Of a stretch of DNA of 64,000 nt, positions 27,787 to 36,766 are shown in pieces. The notes beneath the pieces are model-generated. The model saw only the letters and a program-made list of their open reading frames with translations. It did no database searches and had not been told where the DNA came from. This DNA is from Mucilaginibacter mali (GTDB taxonomy: Bacteria > Bacteroidota > Bacteroidia > Sphingobacteriales > Sphingobacteriaceae). The DNA is taken from NCBI RefSeq assembly GCF_013283875.1, contig NZ_CP054139.1, positions 682,001 to 746,000 of the forward strand. Direction: 5' to 3'. Positions within the stretch are counted from its first letter, which is position 1; each line of letters opens with the position of its first letter. The translations under genes were made by a program, and so were the position numbers.

Positions 27787-27805
27787 TTGGCATGAAGCGT
27801 GCCAA
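27787..27805 (-). promoter_or_regulatory. Candidate sigma-54 promoter of the receiver/peptide operon
   Basis: On the minus strand the sequence is TTGGCACGCTTCATGCCAA. It matches the -24 element TTGGCACG exactly, with GG and GC separated by the required 10 nt, and the -12 element reads ATGC against TTGC. The implied start is about 20 nt before the ATG at 27760. The site is also an imperfect palindrome, and a related palindrome (TTGGCATGCTGTGCCA) lies about 55 bp further upstream, so it could instead be an operator. Confidence 0.55.
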
Positions 27806-28015
27806 TTGAGTTAATTTATTGATTATCAAATTGTTGGTATTTTGGCATGCTGTGCCACTTTCCAAAAAATGGACGGGTATTCTAAAAAATGGGTTGAGGT
27901 ATTGAGTTAGGACGATTCACGTGCCTGTGGCATACAGCCGGGCTGATCAGCATGTTTTAGGTTAATATGCTGTGCTTTCGTGCTTAATGTAGTAGAGGAT
28001 GGGATAAAAACAACA

Positions 28016-28041
28016 AAGCCCCCGGCCATGGCCGGGGGCTT
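28016..28041 (-). terminator. Terminator of the first M13 peptidase gene
   Basis: A perfect palindrome, GCCCCCGGCCATGGCCGGGGGC with AA/TT at its ends, 47 bp beyond the peptidase stop. It is followed on the minus strand by TGTTGTTTTTA, and on the plus strand by CTTTTTG, so it can work in both directions. It separates the peptidase from the receiver/peptide operon; the 225 bp between 27806 and this site hold no gene. Confidence 0.75.
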
Positions 28042-28087
28042 CTTTTTGATTGGATTCAAAATTTAAGACCGTGGTGGTTCTACCGAA

Positions 28088-30154
28088 CTACCAGACCTTA
28101 ATGCGGTCTTCCGGCTTTTTATATAGTTTGTTGCCGGGTTGTATATTAAATGCCTTGTACCAGGCATCCATATTGGTAATAGGCGCGTTGGTGCGGAACT
28201 GCTCGGGCGAGTGCGGGTCTACCAGTATACGCTGGCGGGCCGCTTCGTCGCGTTGCGAACTGCGCCAAACTTGTGCCCAGCTCAGGAAGAAACGCTGATC
28301 TGGTGTAAAGCCGTCTATCTTCTCGCTCGATTGACCTTCCTTTGTCTTCTTAAATCCTTCGTAAGCGATATTTAAACCGCCCAGGTCGGCCAGGTTCTCG
28401 CCCAGGGTCAGCTTGCCGTTCACGTGGGTGGCTGTATCAACAACAGTAAAGGCGTTATATTGTTCAACCACTTTGTTGGCACGGGCTGTAAATTTGGCAG
28501 CATCATCTTTGGTCCACCAGTCGCGCAGGGTACCATCATAGTCGTACTGACGGCCCTGATCATCAAAGCCATGGGTCATTTCGTGCCCGATAACCGCACC
28601 GATACCACCATAGTTCAGTGCGTCATCAGCCTGGAAATCAAAGAATGGGAATTTCAGGATCCCGGCAGGGAAAACGATCTCGTTATTTACCGGATTATAA
28701 TACGCGTTCACGGTTGGCGGCGTCATACCCCAGCGGGTCTTATCAACCGGTTTGCCTAACTGGCTCACACTATAGTTATAGCGCCACTGGGCAACACGTT
28801 TAAGGTTACCGTAATAATCATCGCGGTTAATGGTAAGGCCATCGTAGTTCTGCCATTTATCCGGATAAGCGATCTTAACGGTAAAGGCATCCAGCTTTTT
28901 AAGGGCACGCACCTTGGTTTCAGGGCTCATCCATTCCAGGTTTTTAATACGGTCGGCAAGCGCCAGTTTCAGGTTGTTCACCAGTTTTACCATGTACACT
29001 TTAGCTTCGGCCGGGAAATAACGCTGAACGTAGATCTGGCCCAGCAATTCGCCAATGCTGCCATCAACCAGGTTTGCCATACGCTCGGTACGCGGGGCTT
29101 GAACCTGCTGACCGGTCAACACCTTATTAAACTCGAAACCGGCTTTAACGAATGGGGCACTCAACTGGCCCGATGAGTTTTTAAGCACGTTCCATTGCAG
29201 GTAAGTCTTCCAGTCTTTAACCGGCACGGCCGCTATCAGGCTGTCCAGTGTTTTAAAAAATGGTGGCTGGCCAACCAGCAGGCTATCCTGCCCACCCATT
29301 TTTAACTTATTGGTAATATCTACCCAGTTAAGATGCGGGGTCTTTTTAGCAAAGTCGGCAATACTGTATTTGTTGTAAGTTTTTTGCGGATCGCGTTGTT
29401 CCACACGGCTCCATTGCGCGGCTGCCAGTTGTTTTTCTATAGCGAAAACAGTGTTGGCATTAGCCTCAGCTTCGGTGGCGGGGGTACCGGTCATAGTGAA
29501 AAGAGCCACCATGTATTTGTGGTAGGCATCCTGTATGGTTTTAGTGCGTGCGTCGCTTTTCAGGTAATAATCGCGGTCGGGCAGCGAAGTACCACCCTGG
29601 CCCACCTGGATGATGTTTTTGGTAGGGTTGCGCGAATCCTGGCCCACGCCAATAAAGTACAGCGGTGACGACACCACATTTAGCCTGTCGTAAATCGTTT
29701 CGGCCAATACGCCGTCAAGGCTACTGATCTGGCTGATGCGTTGCAGGTCTGGTTTGATGGGGTTGTAGCCGCGTTTATCAATACCAACGCTATCCATAGC
29801 GCTGGCGTACAGGTCGCCTATGCGCTGTTTCAGGCTGCCTTTGGGTTGCCCGGGTTTGTTCACCTCGTTAAGGATGGTGAGTAGTTGCTTGGTATTATCT
29901 TCGGCAATAATGCTGAAACTGCCCCAGCGGGTAGCTTTGGCCGGGATAGGATTATCTTTTACCCAGTTACCGTTGGCATACTCAAAAAAGTTATCGCCCG
30001 GCGGTACGGTCTCGTCGAAGTTCTTTTTCTGAACGAACTTGCCAGCTATAGATTTCGGCGAATCGTGCTGGGCACTGGCCGTAAACGTGCTGAACATAGC
30101 GGCAGCAAAGCAGGCCGCGGTAACAGCACTTAAATTTTTAAATTTATTGTTCAT
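28088..30154 (-). CDS. M13-family (neprilysin/PepO-type) zinc metallopeptidase
   Basis: A 688-residue exported endopeptidase. Signal peptide 1-28 (ends TASAQHD). Residues about 45-420 form the helical M13 N-domain (FFEYANGNWVKDNPIPA). The catalytic part carries NAYYNPVNNEIVFPAGIL, the zinc motif GHEMTHGFDD (near residue 526), the third ligand ENLADLGG, and a C-terminus YKKPEDRIKVW close to the usual CXVW-type end. All catalytic residues are present. The enzyme should cleave short peptides in the periplasm. It is a close paralog of the gene at 31272; each has its own promoter. Confidence 0.95.
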   Translation of the reverse strand: MNNKFKNLSAVTAACFAAAMFSTFTASAQHDSPKSIAGKFVQKKNFDETVPPGDNFFEYANGNWVKDNPIPAKATRWGSFSIIAEDNTKQLLTILNEVNKPGQPKGSLKQRIGDLYASAMDSVGIDKRGYNPIKPDLQRISQISSLDGVLAETIYDRLNVVSSPLYFIGVGQDSRNPTKNIIQVGQGGTSLPDRDYYLKSDARTKTIQDAYHKYMVALFTMTGTPATEAEANANTVFAIEKQLAAAQWSRVEQRDPQKTYNKYSIADFAKKTPHLNWVDITNKLKMGGQDSLLVGQPPFFKTLDSLIAAVPVKDWKTYLQWNVLKNSSGQLSAPFVKAGFEFNKVLTGQQVQAPRTERMANLVDGSIGELLGQIYVQRYFPAEAKVYMVKLVNNLKLALADRIKNLEWMSPETKVRALKKLDAFTVKIAYPDKWQNYDGLTINRDDYYGNLKRVAQWRYNYSVSQLGKPVDKTRWGMTPPTVNAYYNPVNNEIVFPAGILKFPFFDFQADDALNYGGIGAVIGHEMTHGFDDQGRQYDYDGTLRDWWTKDDAAKFTARANKVVEQYNAFTVVDTATHVNGKLTLGENLADLGGLNIAYEGFKKTKEGQSSEKIDGFTPDQRFFLSWAQVWRSSQRDEAARQRILVDPHSPEQFRTNAPITNMDAWYKAFNIQPGNKLYKKPEDRIKVW

Positions 30155-30172
30155 GGAATTTACTTGGGATTG

Positions 30173-30203
30173 TAAATGTATGTTTTTGAGGGATTAAGTG
30201 CAA
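30173..30203 (-). promoter_or_regulatory. Probable promoter of the first M13 gene
   Basis: On the minus strand TTG is followed by 20 nt and then TACATTTA, close to the Bacteroidota TTG-N(17-23)-TAnnTTTG pattern. The box ends 18 nt before the ATG. Confidence 0.45.
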
Positions 30204-30732
30204 GGGGATTGGGAATATCCCCCTAAACGGGGGATTGTCTGAACCATGATTAAACAGATTTGTCAGATAACAGGATTTTAAAACTACTTGTCATTGCGAG
30301 CGATAGCGCGGCAATCTCGTAGTGTGACACTCAAACCGCAAAATTGCCGCGTATCGCTTGCTCAAACTCGGGCTGTTCTCCGAAAGTGCGAGGACGGAAA
30401 AGGCCAATTATAGGATTTATAAAATAATATTGGGGGTACAAAAATTAATTCGTAGTTTAAGTCAACCGACCAGTTTACATACTAAAATTGCCGGAGTTAA
30501 TTGAGTTTTTACTGCTATTTTTAATACTGTTGAAGCTGTTTCGGACTTTCCAAATTAGCAAATTCTTAACACCATGAGTGTTCCTATTACTATTGTGTGT
30601 TTTTATCAGTTTGTTTGATATAAAATCATTTATTCTATTCAATTATAAGTCTTCTTACTTGATGTTTAAAGAAGTATGACTCATACTACTTCTGTTATCA
30701 TCAGTCTTTTCTTTTTAAAATAATTGAATTAT
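30204..30732. other. Intergenic region with two repeat families
   Basis: At 30236-30264 lies one arm of the TCTGAACCTTGATTAAAC repeat (with A for T at one site), found again as a full hairpin at 33422. At 30292-30362 is a copy of the TCATTGCGAGCGATAGCG palindrome family. From about 30420 the DNA becomes markedly AT-rich, up to and through the next gene. No other gene is seen. Confidence 0.5.
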
Positions 30733-31083
30733 ATGCATAAACAAATAAAAGTAATTATCACAACAGATGCTTGTGATAACTGTCATGCCATTAAGGGCAA
30801 ATATGAAAATGGGAATTTACATATTGTTATCACATATATCGGTGATTTAATTTATATTATTATAGATAACCCTTTTAGTGTTGGTGATGTTGAAAGATGC
30901 CTTAACCTACTACGTGAAAAATTATATATTTACGAAAGGTTGATCTTGAAAAAAAATGTGATGACTGATTACAATCATGCTCCAACACATTCTTTTTTTG
31001 GCGGATTAATAAAAGGGAATTTTAATAAATGTTTTACGGCAATACATTATTACATAACTTATTCATTAAATAGATGGAATTAA
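30733..31083 (+). CDS. AT-rich orphan gene, unknown function
   Basis: A 116-residue frame. I start at ATG 30733 (MHKQIKVIITTDACDNCH), three codons after a possible TTG. The protein is short, rich in Ile, Tyr and Asn, with a CDNC pair near residue 14, no signal peptide, and no family I recognise. Base composition is much more AT-rich than the peptidase genes on either side, as is the 300 bp upstream, suggesting acquired DNA. The strong terminator at 31179 follows. It may be a real gene of foreign origin; a chance frame in AT-rich DNA is less likely at this length but cannot be excluded. Confidence 0.5.
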   Translation: MHKQIKVIITTDACDNCHAIKGKYENGNLHIVITYIGDLIYIIIDNPFSVGDVERCLNLLREKLYIYERLILKKNVMTDYNHAPTHSFFGGLIKGNFNKCFTAIHYYITYSLNRWN

Positions 31084-31178
31084 TCTTTTAGATCTTTTTA
31101 ATAAACTCGCTAACTATCTTACGAGATCGCCGCGTCGCGCTTTCGCTCAGGCCCGACCTGGCTCAATGACAAACTGGT

Positions 31179-31226
31179 AAAAGCGCAGCGCCCCGAAAAC
31201 ATTCGTTTTCGGGGCGCTGCGCTTTT
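31179..31226. terminator. Bidirectional terminator with a 22-bp perfect stem
   Basis: AAAAGCGCAGCGCCCC plus GAAAAC pairs exactly with its complement across an ATTC loop. The stem starts with AAAA and ends with TTTT, so it can stop transcription from both sides, that is from the orphan gene and from the second M13 gene. A fragment of the CATTGCGAG-type repeat lies just upstream, about 31118-31172. Confidence 0.85.
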
Positions 31227-31271
31227 ATATCTTCCGGACTTCCGGTCTTCACCGACTTCCGGACTATTCAT

Positions 31272-33314
31272 TTACCAAATCCTAATCCTATCCTCCGGCT
31301 TTTTGTAAAGCTTGTTGGTAGGTTTAATATCAAAGGCATTGTACCAGGCATCAATATTGGTCAACGGCAAGTTACCACGCGCTTGTGCAGGCGAGTGTGG
31401 ATCGGTTTGGATGGCGGTTTGGGCAGCCTCGGGGCGTTGCGAACCGCGCCATACCTGCGCCCACGACATAAAGAAGCGCTGATCTGGTGTAAAGCCGTCT
31501 ATCTTGGTATTGCTCTGGCCTTCTTTGGTTTTTTTGAAAGCGGCGTAAGCCACGTTCAAACCACCAAGGTCGGCAATGTTTTCTCCTTGAGTAAGCGCCC
31601 CGTTAACATGGATACTATCTAAAATAGTGAAAGCGTTGTATTGTTCAACTACTTTATTGGCACGGGCGGTAAACTTGGCAGCATCGTCTTTGGTCCACCA
31701 GTCGCGCAGGGCGCCGTCAAAATCGTACTGGCGGCCCTGGTCGTCAAAACCGTGGGTCATTTCGTGGCCGATAACGGCACCTATGCCGCCATAGTTCATC
31801 GCATCATCGGCATCAAAATCAAAAAATGGCGGCTGCAGGATGCCGGCCGGGAAGGTGATCTCGTTGCGGTTAGGGCTGTATGAAGCATTTACCGTAGGTG
31901 GGGTCATCCCCATGCGTGTTTTGTCAACAGGTTTGCCTAAGTGGCCAATGCTTTCGTTATAACGGTACATGGCAATGCGGCGCAGGTTACCATAGTAATC
32001 GTTTTTGTTAATGGTAAGGCCATCGTAGGTTTGCCATTTATCAGGATAAGCTATCTTAACCGAAAAGTTAGCCAGTTTCTTCAGGGCGCGGGCTTTAGTT
32101 TCAGCGCTCATCCAGTCAAGGCCTTGTATGCGTTCGCCTAAAGCTATCTTCAGGTTATTCACCAGGTTTACCATATAAGTTTTAGCTGCCTGCGGGAAGT
32201 ATTTTTCTACATAAAGCTGGCCCAGCAAATCGGGCAGGCTGCCATCAACCAGGCTGGCCATGCGCTCTTTACGCGGAGTTTGCACCTGCTGGCCGCTCAG
32301 CGCGCTGTTATAAGCAAAGCTGGCTTTTACAAATGGCGAGCTTAACGAGCCAGACGCGCCACGAAGTAAATGCCATTTCAGGTACACCTGCCAGTCGCTT
32401 ACCGGTACTGCGCTCAGCAAGCTATCAACACACTTTACCATTTTAGGCTGCGATACCAGCATACTGTCCTGCCCGGTTATTTTAGATGCGGCCAGTATCT
32501 CCCTGAAATTAAAGTGGGTGAAGTTTTTGCTGAAGTCGTCGATATTTACTTTGTTGTAATTGCCGTTAGGGTCGCGCATTTGCACACGGCTTTTTTGCGA
32601 CATGGCCATTTGCTTTTCGATAGCGAAGATGGTTTCGGCATCTTTTTTAGCCTCAACTTCGCTGGTACCGGTCAGCATAAAAATATCGGCGATATACTTT
32701 TTGTAAGCTGCTTGTATTTTCAGGCTGCGCGGATCGTTCTTCAGGTAGTTATCACGGTCGGGCAAGCTTGTGCCGCCAGCGCCCGCGTTAACAATATAAG
32801 TATCGGGGTGCTTTGAATCGGTACCTACGCCAACGCTAAACAGGCCGGCCTGTAAGCCATTCACACGCTCGTAATTTACTTCGTTGATAATACCCGCAGG
32901 AGTTTTGATCTGGCCAATGCGTTCCAGATCGGCGCGGATAGGGGCGTAACCGCGCTTCTCGATAGACATGCTATCCATAGCGCTGGCGTAAAGGTCGCCC
33001 ACGCGTTGTTTGGCGCTGCCCGGCTTTTGTCCCGGTTTTCCGGCATCAACCAAAATGCTTTGCACTTTTTTGTTATTCTCGTCGCGCAGGATGTTGAAGG
33101 TACCCCAGCGGGTTTCTTTAGCGGGGATCGGATTATCCTTTATCCAGTTGCCATTGGCATATTGGTAAAAGTCGTTACCGGGAGGCACGGTTTTATCCAT
33201 ATTCTTCTCCACGATGTATTTGCCCGCAATAGATTTAGGCGAATCGTGCTGGGCCAGCGCCGCGGTTGTGGCCAGGCACAGGCTGCTAATAGTTAGTAAA
33301 GATTTTAATTCCAT
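31272..33314 (-). CDS. M13-family zinc metallopeptidase, second paralog
   Basis: A 680-residue exported enzyme built like the one at 28088: signal peptide ending AALAQHD, FYQYANGNWIKDNPIPAKET, NASYSPNRNEITFPAGIL, GHEMTHGFDDQGRQYDFDG (near residue 515), ENIADLGG and a final YKKPEDRIRIW. All zinc-binding and catalytic residues are kept, so neither copy is decaying. The two genes point the same way, separated by an AT-rich insert, and likely arose by tandem duplication. Differences are spread along the length, which suggests an old duplication with possibly different peptide preferences. Confidence 0.95.
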   Translation of the reverse strand: MELKSLLTISSLCLATTAALAQHDSPKSIAGKYIVEKNMDKTVPPGNDFYQYANGNWIKDNPIPAKETRWGTFNILRDENNKKVQSILVDAGKPGQKPGSAKQRVGDLYASAMDSMSIEKRGYAPIRADLERIGQIKTPAGIINEVNYERVNGLQAGLFSVGVGTDSKHPDTYIVNAGAGGTSLPDRDNYLKNDPRSLKIQAAYKKYIADIFMLTGTSEVEAKKDAETIFAIEKQMAMSQKSRVQMRDPNGNYNKVNIDDFSKNFTHFNFREILAASKITGQDSMLVSQPKMVKCVDSLLSAVPVSDWQVYLKWHLLRGASGSLSSPFVKASFAYNSALSGQQVQTPRKERMASLVDGSLPDLLGQLYVEKYFPQAAKTYMVNLVNNLKIALGERIQGLDWMSAETKARALKKLANFSVKIAYPDKWQTYDGLTINKNDYYGNLRRIAMYRYNESIGHLGKPVDKTRMGMTPPTVNASYSPNRNEITFPAGILQPPFFDFDADDAMNYGGIGAVIGHEMTHGFDDQGRQYDFDGALRDWWTKDDAAKFTARANKVVEQYNAFTILDSIHVNGALTQGENIADLGGLNVAYAAFKKTKEGQSNTKIDGFTPDQRFFMSWAQVWRGSQRPEAAQTAIQTDPHSPAQARGNLPLTNIDAWYNAFDIKPTNKLYKKPEDRIRIW

Positions 33315-33340
33315 AATCGATCAGGTAATTCTTTAAAAAG

Positions 33341-33372
33341 TAAAGCTAATGTTTTTATGGCATCCGCTGCAA
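33341..33372 (-). promoter_or_regulatory. Probable promoter of the second M13 gene
   Basis: On the minus strand TTG, 21 nt, TAGCTTTA. The spacing and -7 box resemble the promoter at 30173 of the paralogous gene. The box lies 26 nt before the ATG. Confidence 0.45.
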
Positions 33373-33421
33373 GTGGTTTGGGCTTGTATGCAGTGTATTA
33401 TTTCTGATATATCAATGATTG

Positions 33422-33513
33422 TTGTCTGAACCTTGATTAAACAGATTAACCCGATGCCAGGATTGTTAAAAATCTTGTTATCCTATAAATCCGTTTAATC
33501 AAGGTTCAGACAA
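33422..33513. repeat. Inverted repeat with TCTGAACCTTGATTAAAC arms
   Basis: Perfect 21-bp arms at 33422-33442 and 33493-33513 enclose a 50-bp loop. A single arm of the same family occurs at 30236. The right arm ends 7 bp before the insertion sequence. Confidence 0.7.
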
Positions 33514-33520
33514 TAAAAAA

Positions 33521-35321
33521 GAGGCTGTATCATAAATCATGGTATGGCCTCTTTTTTATTTGTGCATAATTTATTGGAATAAAGAGGGGTATTTATTTGA
33601 TATAATAATCTGATTTTCATATATTTATGTATCGAAAGTAGCGTAGTATGTCCTCTAAAAGACCTGTATTCAAGCCCTACCAGCAACGGCAGTTGATGGC
33701 TATTCCTCCGACACTTGACGAATTAGTTCCGGCATCGCACCCGGTGCGTGTAGTTAACGATGTGATCGACAGGCTCTATCTGGAACCATTGCTGAAAGCT
33801 TATCATATCCGCGGGAGTTCAAGCTATCACCCGCAAATGTTGTTAAAGGTGCTGGTATATGGGTATGTAACCAACACCTACTCCAGCCGAAAGCTGGCAG
33901 CAGCCTGCCGGGAAAGCGTTTACCTGATGTGGCTGAGTTCGATGAACTATCCTGATCATAATACGATCAACCGTTTCCGGGGCGTACGTTTGAAGCATGC
34001 GCTGCGTGATGTGTTCGAAGATGTGGTGAAACTTTTGGCAGAGGAAGGCCTGCTCAGTATTGAAGAAGTGAATACGGACGGGACAAAGATAGAGGCGAAT
34101 GCAAACCGGTATACCTTTGTCTGGAAGAAAGCGATTCAGACCAATAAGGAAAAGATGAAAAAGCAGCTGTCAGAGATATGGGACTATGCCCAAAGCGTAG
34201 CAAAAGAAGAAGACAGGCTGCCTGATCCGCCTGACTTTACTGTTATTGACAGTGAAAAGGTCAATGCCGCAGTAGATAAACTCAATGAGAAGCTTTCCTC
34301 GCGTGAGGATGTTTCCAAACAGGTCAAAAGCAAGCTGCGGTATATCAGCAAACATTACCCGCAGGCCATTGCCCGCTATGGGCAGCAGGAAGCTCTGCTG
34401 GGTGAACGCAACAGCTATTCCAAGACCGATACGGATGCCACATTCATGCGGATGAAGGAAGACCACATGAAAAACGGCCAGTTAAAACCGGGGTATAATG
34501 TTCAGATATCCACATCCAACCAGTTCATTGTCAATTACACCATTCACTCCAACACCACAGACACCAATACATTAAGTGCTCATTTAGCGCAGCATGAAGT
34601 CAGCTTTGGCAAAGCACCGCAAGTGCTTACAGCCGATGCCGGATATGGCTCCGAGGAGAACTACACGCGGTTGGAACAAAAAGGAACAATCGCCTTTGTA
34701 AAGTATGGGATGTTCGATAAGGAACAAAATGAGAATCACAACAACAAGCACCCTTTTGCAGCAAATAAGCTTTTTTACAACCAGGAGAAAGATTGTTACA
34801 TCTGCCCGATGGGCCAGCAAATGAATTTCATCGGAACAAGTAAAAGAAAAACAAGCACGGAGTTTGAACAAACGGTAAAAAGATACCAGGCAGTTAACTG
34901 CGCTAACTGTCCGCTGAACGGTATTTGCCATAAATCAAAAGGGAATCGGATCATTGAAATCAATGAAAACCTGAACCGCCTGAAACAAAAGGCGCACGAG
35001 CTGTTAAACAGTGAAGAAGGCATACAACGGCGAAAGAAACGCTGCTTTGATGTAGAACCTGTATTTGGTAATATTAAGCAGAACCATGGCTTTAAACGGT
35101 TTATGCTCCGCGGCAAGGAAAAAGTAGAAATAGAATGGGGTTTAGTTGCAATCGCACAAAATCTAAGGAAAAAAGCGGCTTAAATGAGTCGTTTTACCAC
35201 TCAGGTTCGCCCAAGAAAGCTACCCCCTCCCCCTCAAAAAATTCCATAGAAACTCAATACCAAATTCAGCTATTAGGCTAAAAAAATAAAGACCGCATCA
35301 TTTGATTTATGATACGGCCTC
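33521..35321 (+). mobile_element. IS1182-type insertion sequence, copy 1 (1801 bp)
   Basis: Both ends carry the terminal inverted repeat GAGGCYGTATCATAAATCA (T at the left end, C at the right). One transposase gene fills most of the element. The same 1801 bp occur inverted at 45103-46903. The flanks (AATAAAAAA and TACAGTATA) show no direct target duplication. The left flank is the stem-loop at 33422, which fits a preference for palindromic targets. Confidence 0.9.
33648..35183 (+). CDS. IS1182-family transposase, copy 1
   Basis: A 511-residue DDE transposase, complete and without frameshift. The N-terminal region VFKPYQQRQLMAIPPTLDEL followed by LVYGYVTNTYSSRKLAAACR and NTINRFR is characteristic of the IS1182 group. 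The central part has EEVNTDGTKIEANANRYTFVW with the first catalytic Asp, then LTADAGYGSEENY with the second. A C-terminal Cys cluster (CYICPMG, CANCPLNGICHKSKGNR) follows, then VEPVFGNIKQNHGFKRFMLRG with the catalytic Glu. It differs from copy 2 by one residue, Gly here in RYGQQEA, Glu there. Confidence 0.95.
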   Translation: MSSKRPVFKPYQQRQLMAIPPTLDELVPASHPVRVVNDVIDRLYLEPLLKAYHIRGSSSYHPQMLLKVLVYGYVTNTYSSRKLAAACRESVYLMWLSSMNYPDHNTINRFRGVRLKHALRDVFEDVVKLLAEEGLLSIEEVNTDGTKIEANANRYTFVWKKAIQTNKEKMKKQLSEIWDYAQSVAKEEDRLPDPPDFTVIDSEKVNAAVDKLNEKLSSREDVSKQVKSKLRYISKHYPQAIARYGQQEALLGERNSYSKTDTDATFMRMKEDHMKNGQLKPGYNVQISTSNQFIVNYTIHSNTTDTNTLSAHLAQHEVSFGKAPQVLTADAGYGSEENYTRLEQKGTIAFVKYGMFDKEQNENHNNKHPFAANKLFYNQEKDCYICPMGQQMNFIGTSKRKTSTEFEQTVKRYQAVNCANCPLNGICHKSKGNRIIEINENLNRLKQKAHELLNSEEGIQRRKKRCFDVEPVFGNIKQNHGFKRFMLRGKEKVEIEWGLVAIAQNLRKKAA

Positions 35322-35380
35322 TACAGTATAATATTTAAAGATCAGCCTAACCTCTGATTAGGCCAATCATTAATCTCCAA

Positions 35381-36766
35381 CTACAAGTGTATACACTCGC
35401 CGTACGCATCAGCGGCGGCTTCCATCAGGGCCTCGCTCATGGTTGGGTGCGGGTGTACGGTTTTGATGATCTCGTGGCCGGTAGTTTCCAGCTTGCGGGC
35501 GGCAACTACTTCGGCAATCATTTCGGTTACGTTGTGGCCCAGCATATGCGCGCCAAGGAACTCGCCGTATTTGGCATCGAAGATCACTTTAACAAAACCA
35601 TCTTTGGCACCAGCGGCGCTGGCTTTGCCCGATGCCGAGAACGGGAACTTACCAATTTTAATCTCGTAACCGGCTTCTTTAGCTGCTTTTTCGGTATAAC
35701 CTACCGATGCGATCTCTGGCAGGCAATAAGTACAGCCCGGGATGTTGTTGTAGTTGATCGGCTCCGGGTGATGCCCCGCGATCTTTTCAACACAGGTAAT
35801 AGCTTCGGCTGATGCTACGTGAGCTAAAGCCTGGCCTTTAACAATATCGCCGATGGCGTAAACGCCTTCAACGTTGGTGCGGTAGTAGTCATCAACCAAT
35901 ACTTTGCCCTTGTCGGTCTTCACACCAGTTTCTTCAAGGCCAATGCCTTCTAAGTTGGTTGCGATACCTACAGCGGATAGTACGATCTCGGCTTCCAGTA
36001 CTTCAACGCCGGTGGCTGTTTTAACGCTTACCTTGCACAGCTCGCCGCTGGTATCAACCGATTCAACTGTAGAACTGGTCATGATATTCATGCCCTGTTT
36101 TTTCAGGATACGGCCCAGCTGTTTCGAGATCTCTTCGTCCTCAAGCGGAACGATGTTATCCATAAACTCAACCACGGTAACTTTTGTACCGATAGAATTG
36201 TAGAAATAAGCAAACTCGATACCGATAGCGCCCGAACCTACTACAACCATTGATTTTGGCTGTTTAGGCAATACCATGGCCTGGCGGTAACCGATCACCT
36301 TTTTGCCGTCCTGTTTAAGGTTTGGCAATTCGCGACTGCGGCCGCCGGTAGCTAATATAATATGTTTGGCGGTATAAACTTTGGCAGTGCCTTCGTTGCT
36401 AACTTCAACCTGGCCTTTGCCTTTAAGCTTACCGAAACCTACCAAAACATCAATTTTATTCTTCTTCATCAGGAACTGAACACCCTTGCTCATACCGTCG
36501 GCTACGCCGCGGCTCCTTTTTACTACGGCTTCAAAATCAATTTCGCCGCCGTTAACCTTAATGCCGTAATCGGCAGCATGGTTTAGATATTCAAATACCT
36601 GGGCGCTTTTTAACAGCGCTTTGGTTGGGATACAACCCCAGTTAAGGCAAATACCGCCAAGCGATTCTTTTTCAACTATCGCGGTTTTTAAACCCAGTTG
36701 GGAAGCGCGTATGGCAGCAACATATCCGCCCGGGCCCGACCCTATAACAATTACATCGTAATCCAT
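35381..36766 (-). CDS. lpdA: Dihydrolipoyl dehydrogenase (E3)
   Basis: A 461-residue FAD enzyme that reoxidises dihydrolipoamide in the pyruvate and 2-oxoglutarate dehydrogenase complexes, using NAD. FAD-binding GSGPGGYVAA (10-19), redox disulphide GGICLNWGCIPTK with C40 and C45, NAD-binding VVVGSGAIGIEFAYF near 175, second FAD motif VYAIGDIV near 305, and catalytic His440/Glu445 in HPHPTMSE. Length and motifs are normal. No E1 or E2 gene is adjacent. A -7-like TAGCTTTG lies at 36802-36809 on the minus strand. A weak stem-loop (GCCTAA/TTAGGC, 35345-35363) follows the stop, and the insertion sequence ends 59 bp beyond it. Confidence 0.97.
   Translation of the reverse strand: MDYDVIVIGSGPGGYVAAIRASQLGLKTAIVEKESLGGICLNWGCIPTKALLKSAQVFEYLNHAADYGIKVNGGEIDFEAVVKRSRGVADGMSKGVQFLMKKNKIDVLVGFGKLKGKGQVEVSNEGTAKVYTAKHIILATGGRSRELPNLKQDGKKVIGYRQAMVLPKQPKSMVVVGSGAIGIEFAYFYNSIGTKVTVVEFMDNIVPLEDEEISKQLGRILKKQGMNIMTSSTVESVDTSGELCKVSVKTATGVEVLEAEIVLSAVGIATNLEGIGLEETGVKTDKGKVLVDDYYRTNVEGVYAIGDIVKGQALAHVASAEAITCVEKIAGHHPEPINYNNIPGCTYCLPEIASVGYTEKAAKEAGYEIKIGKFPFSASGKASAAGAKDGFVKVIFDAKYGEFLGAHMLGHNVTEMIAEVVAARKLETTGHEIIKTVHPHPTMSEALMEAAADAYGECIHL

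Noticed and set aside
27843..27858. Second sigma-54 promoter
   Set aside because: The GG and GC are only 8 nt apart, which does not fit sigma-54 binding.
27761..27865. N-terminal extension of the receiver-like protein
   Set aside because: It would place the sigma-54-type site inside the gene, and ATG 27760 starts directly before the first receiver strand.
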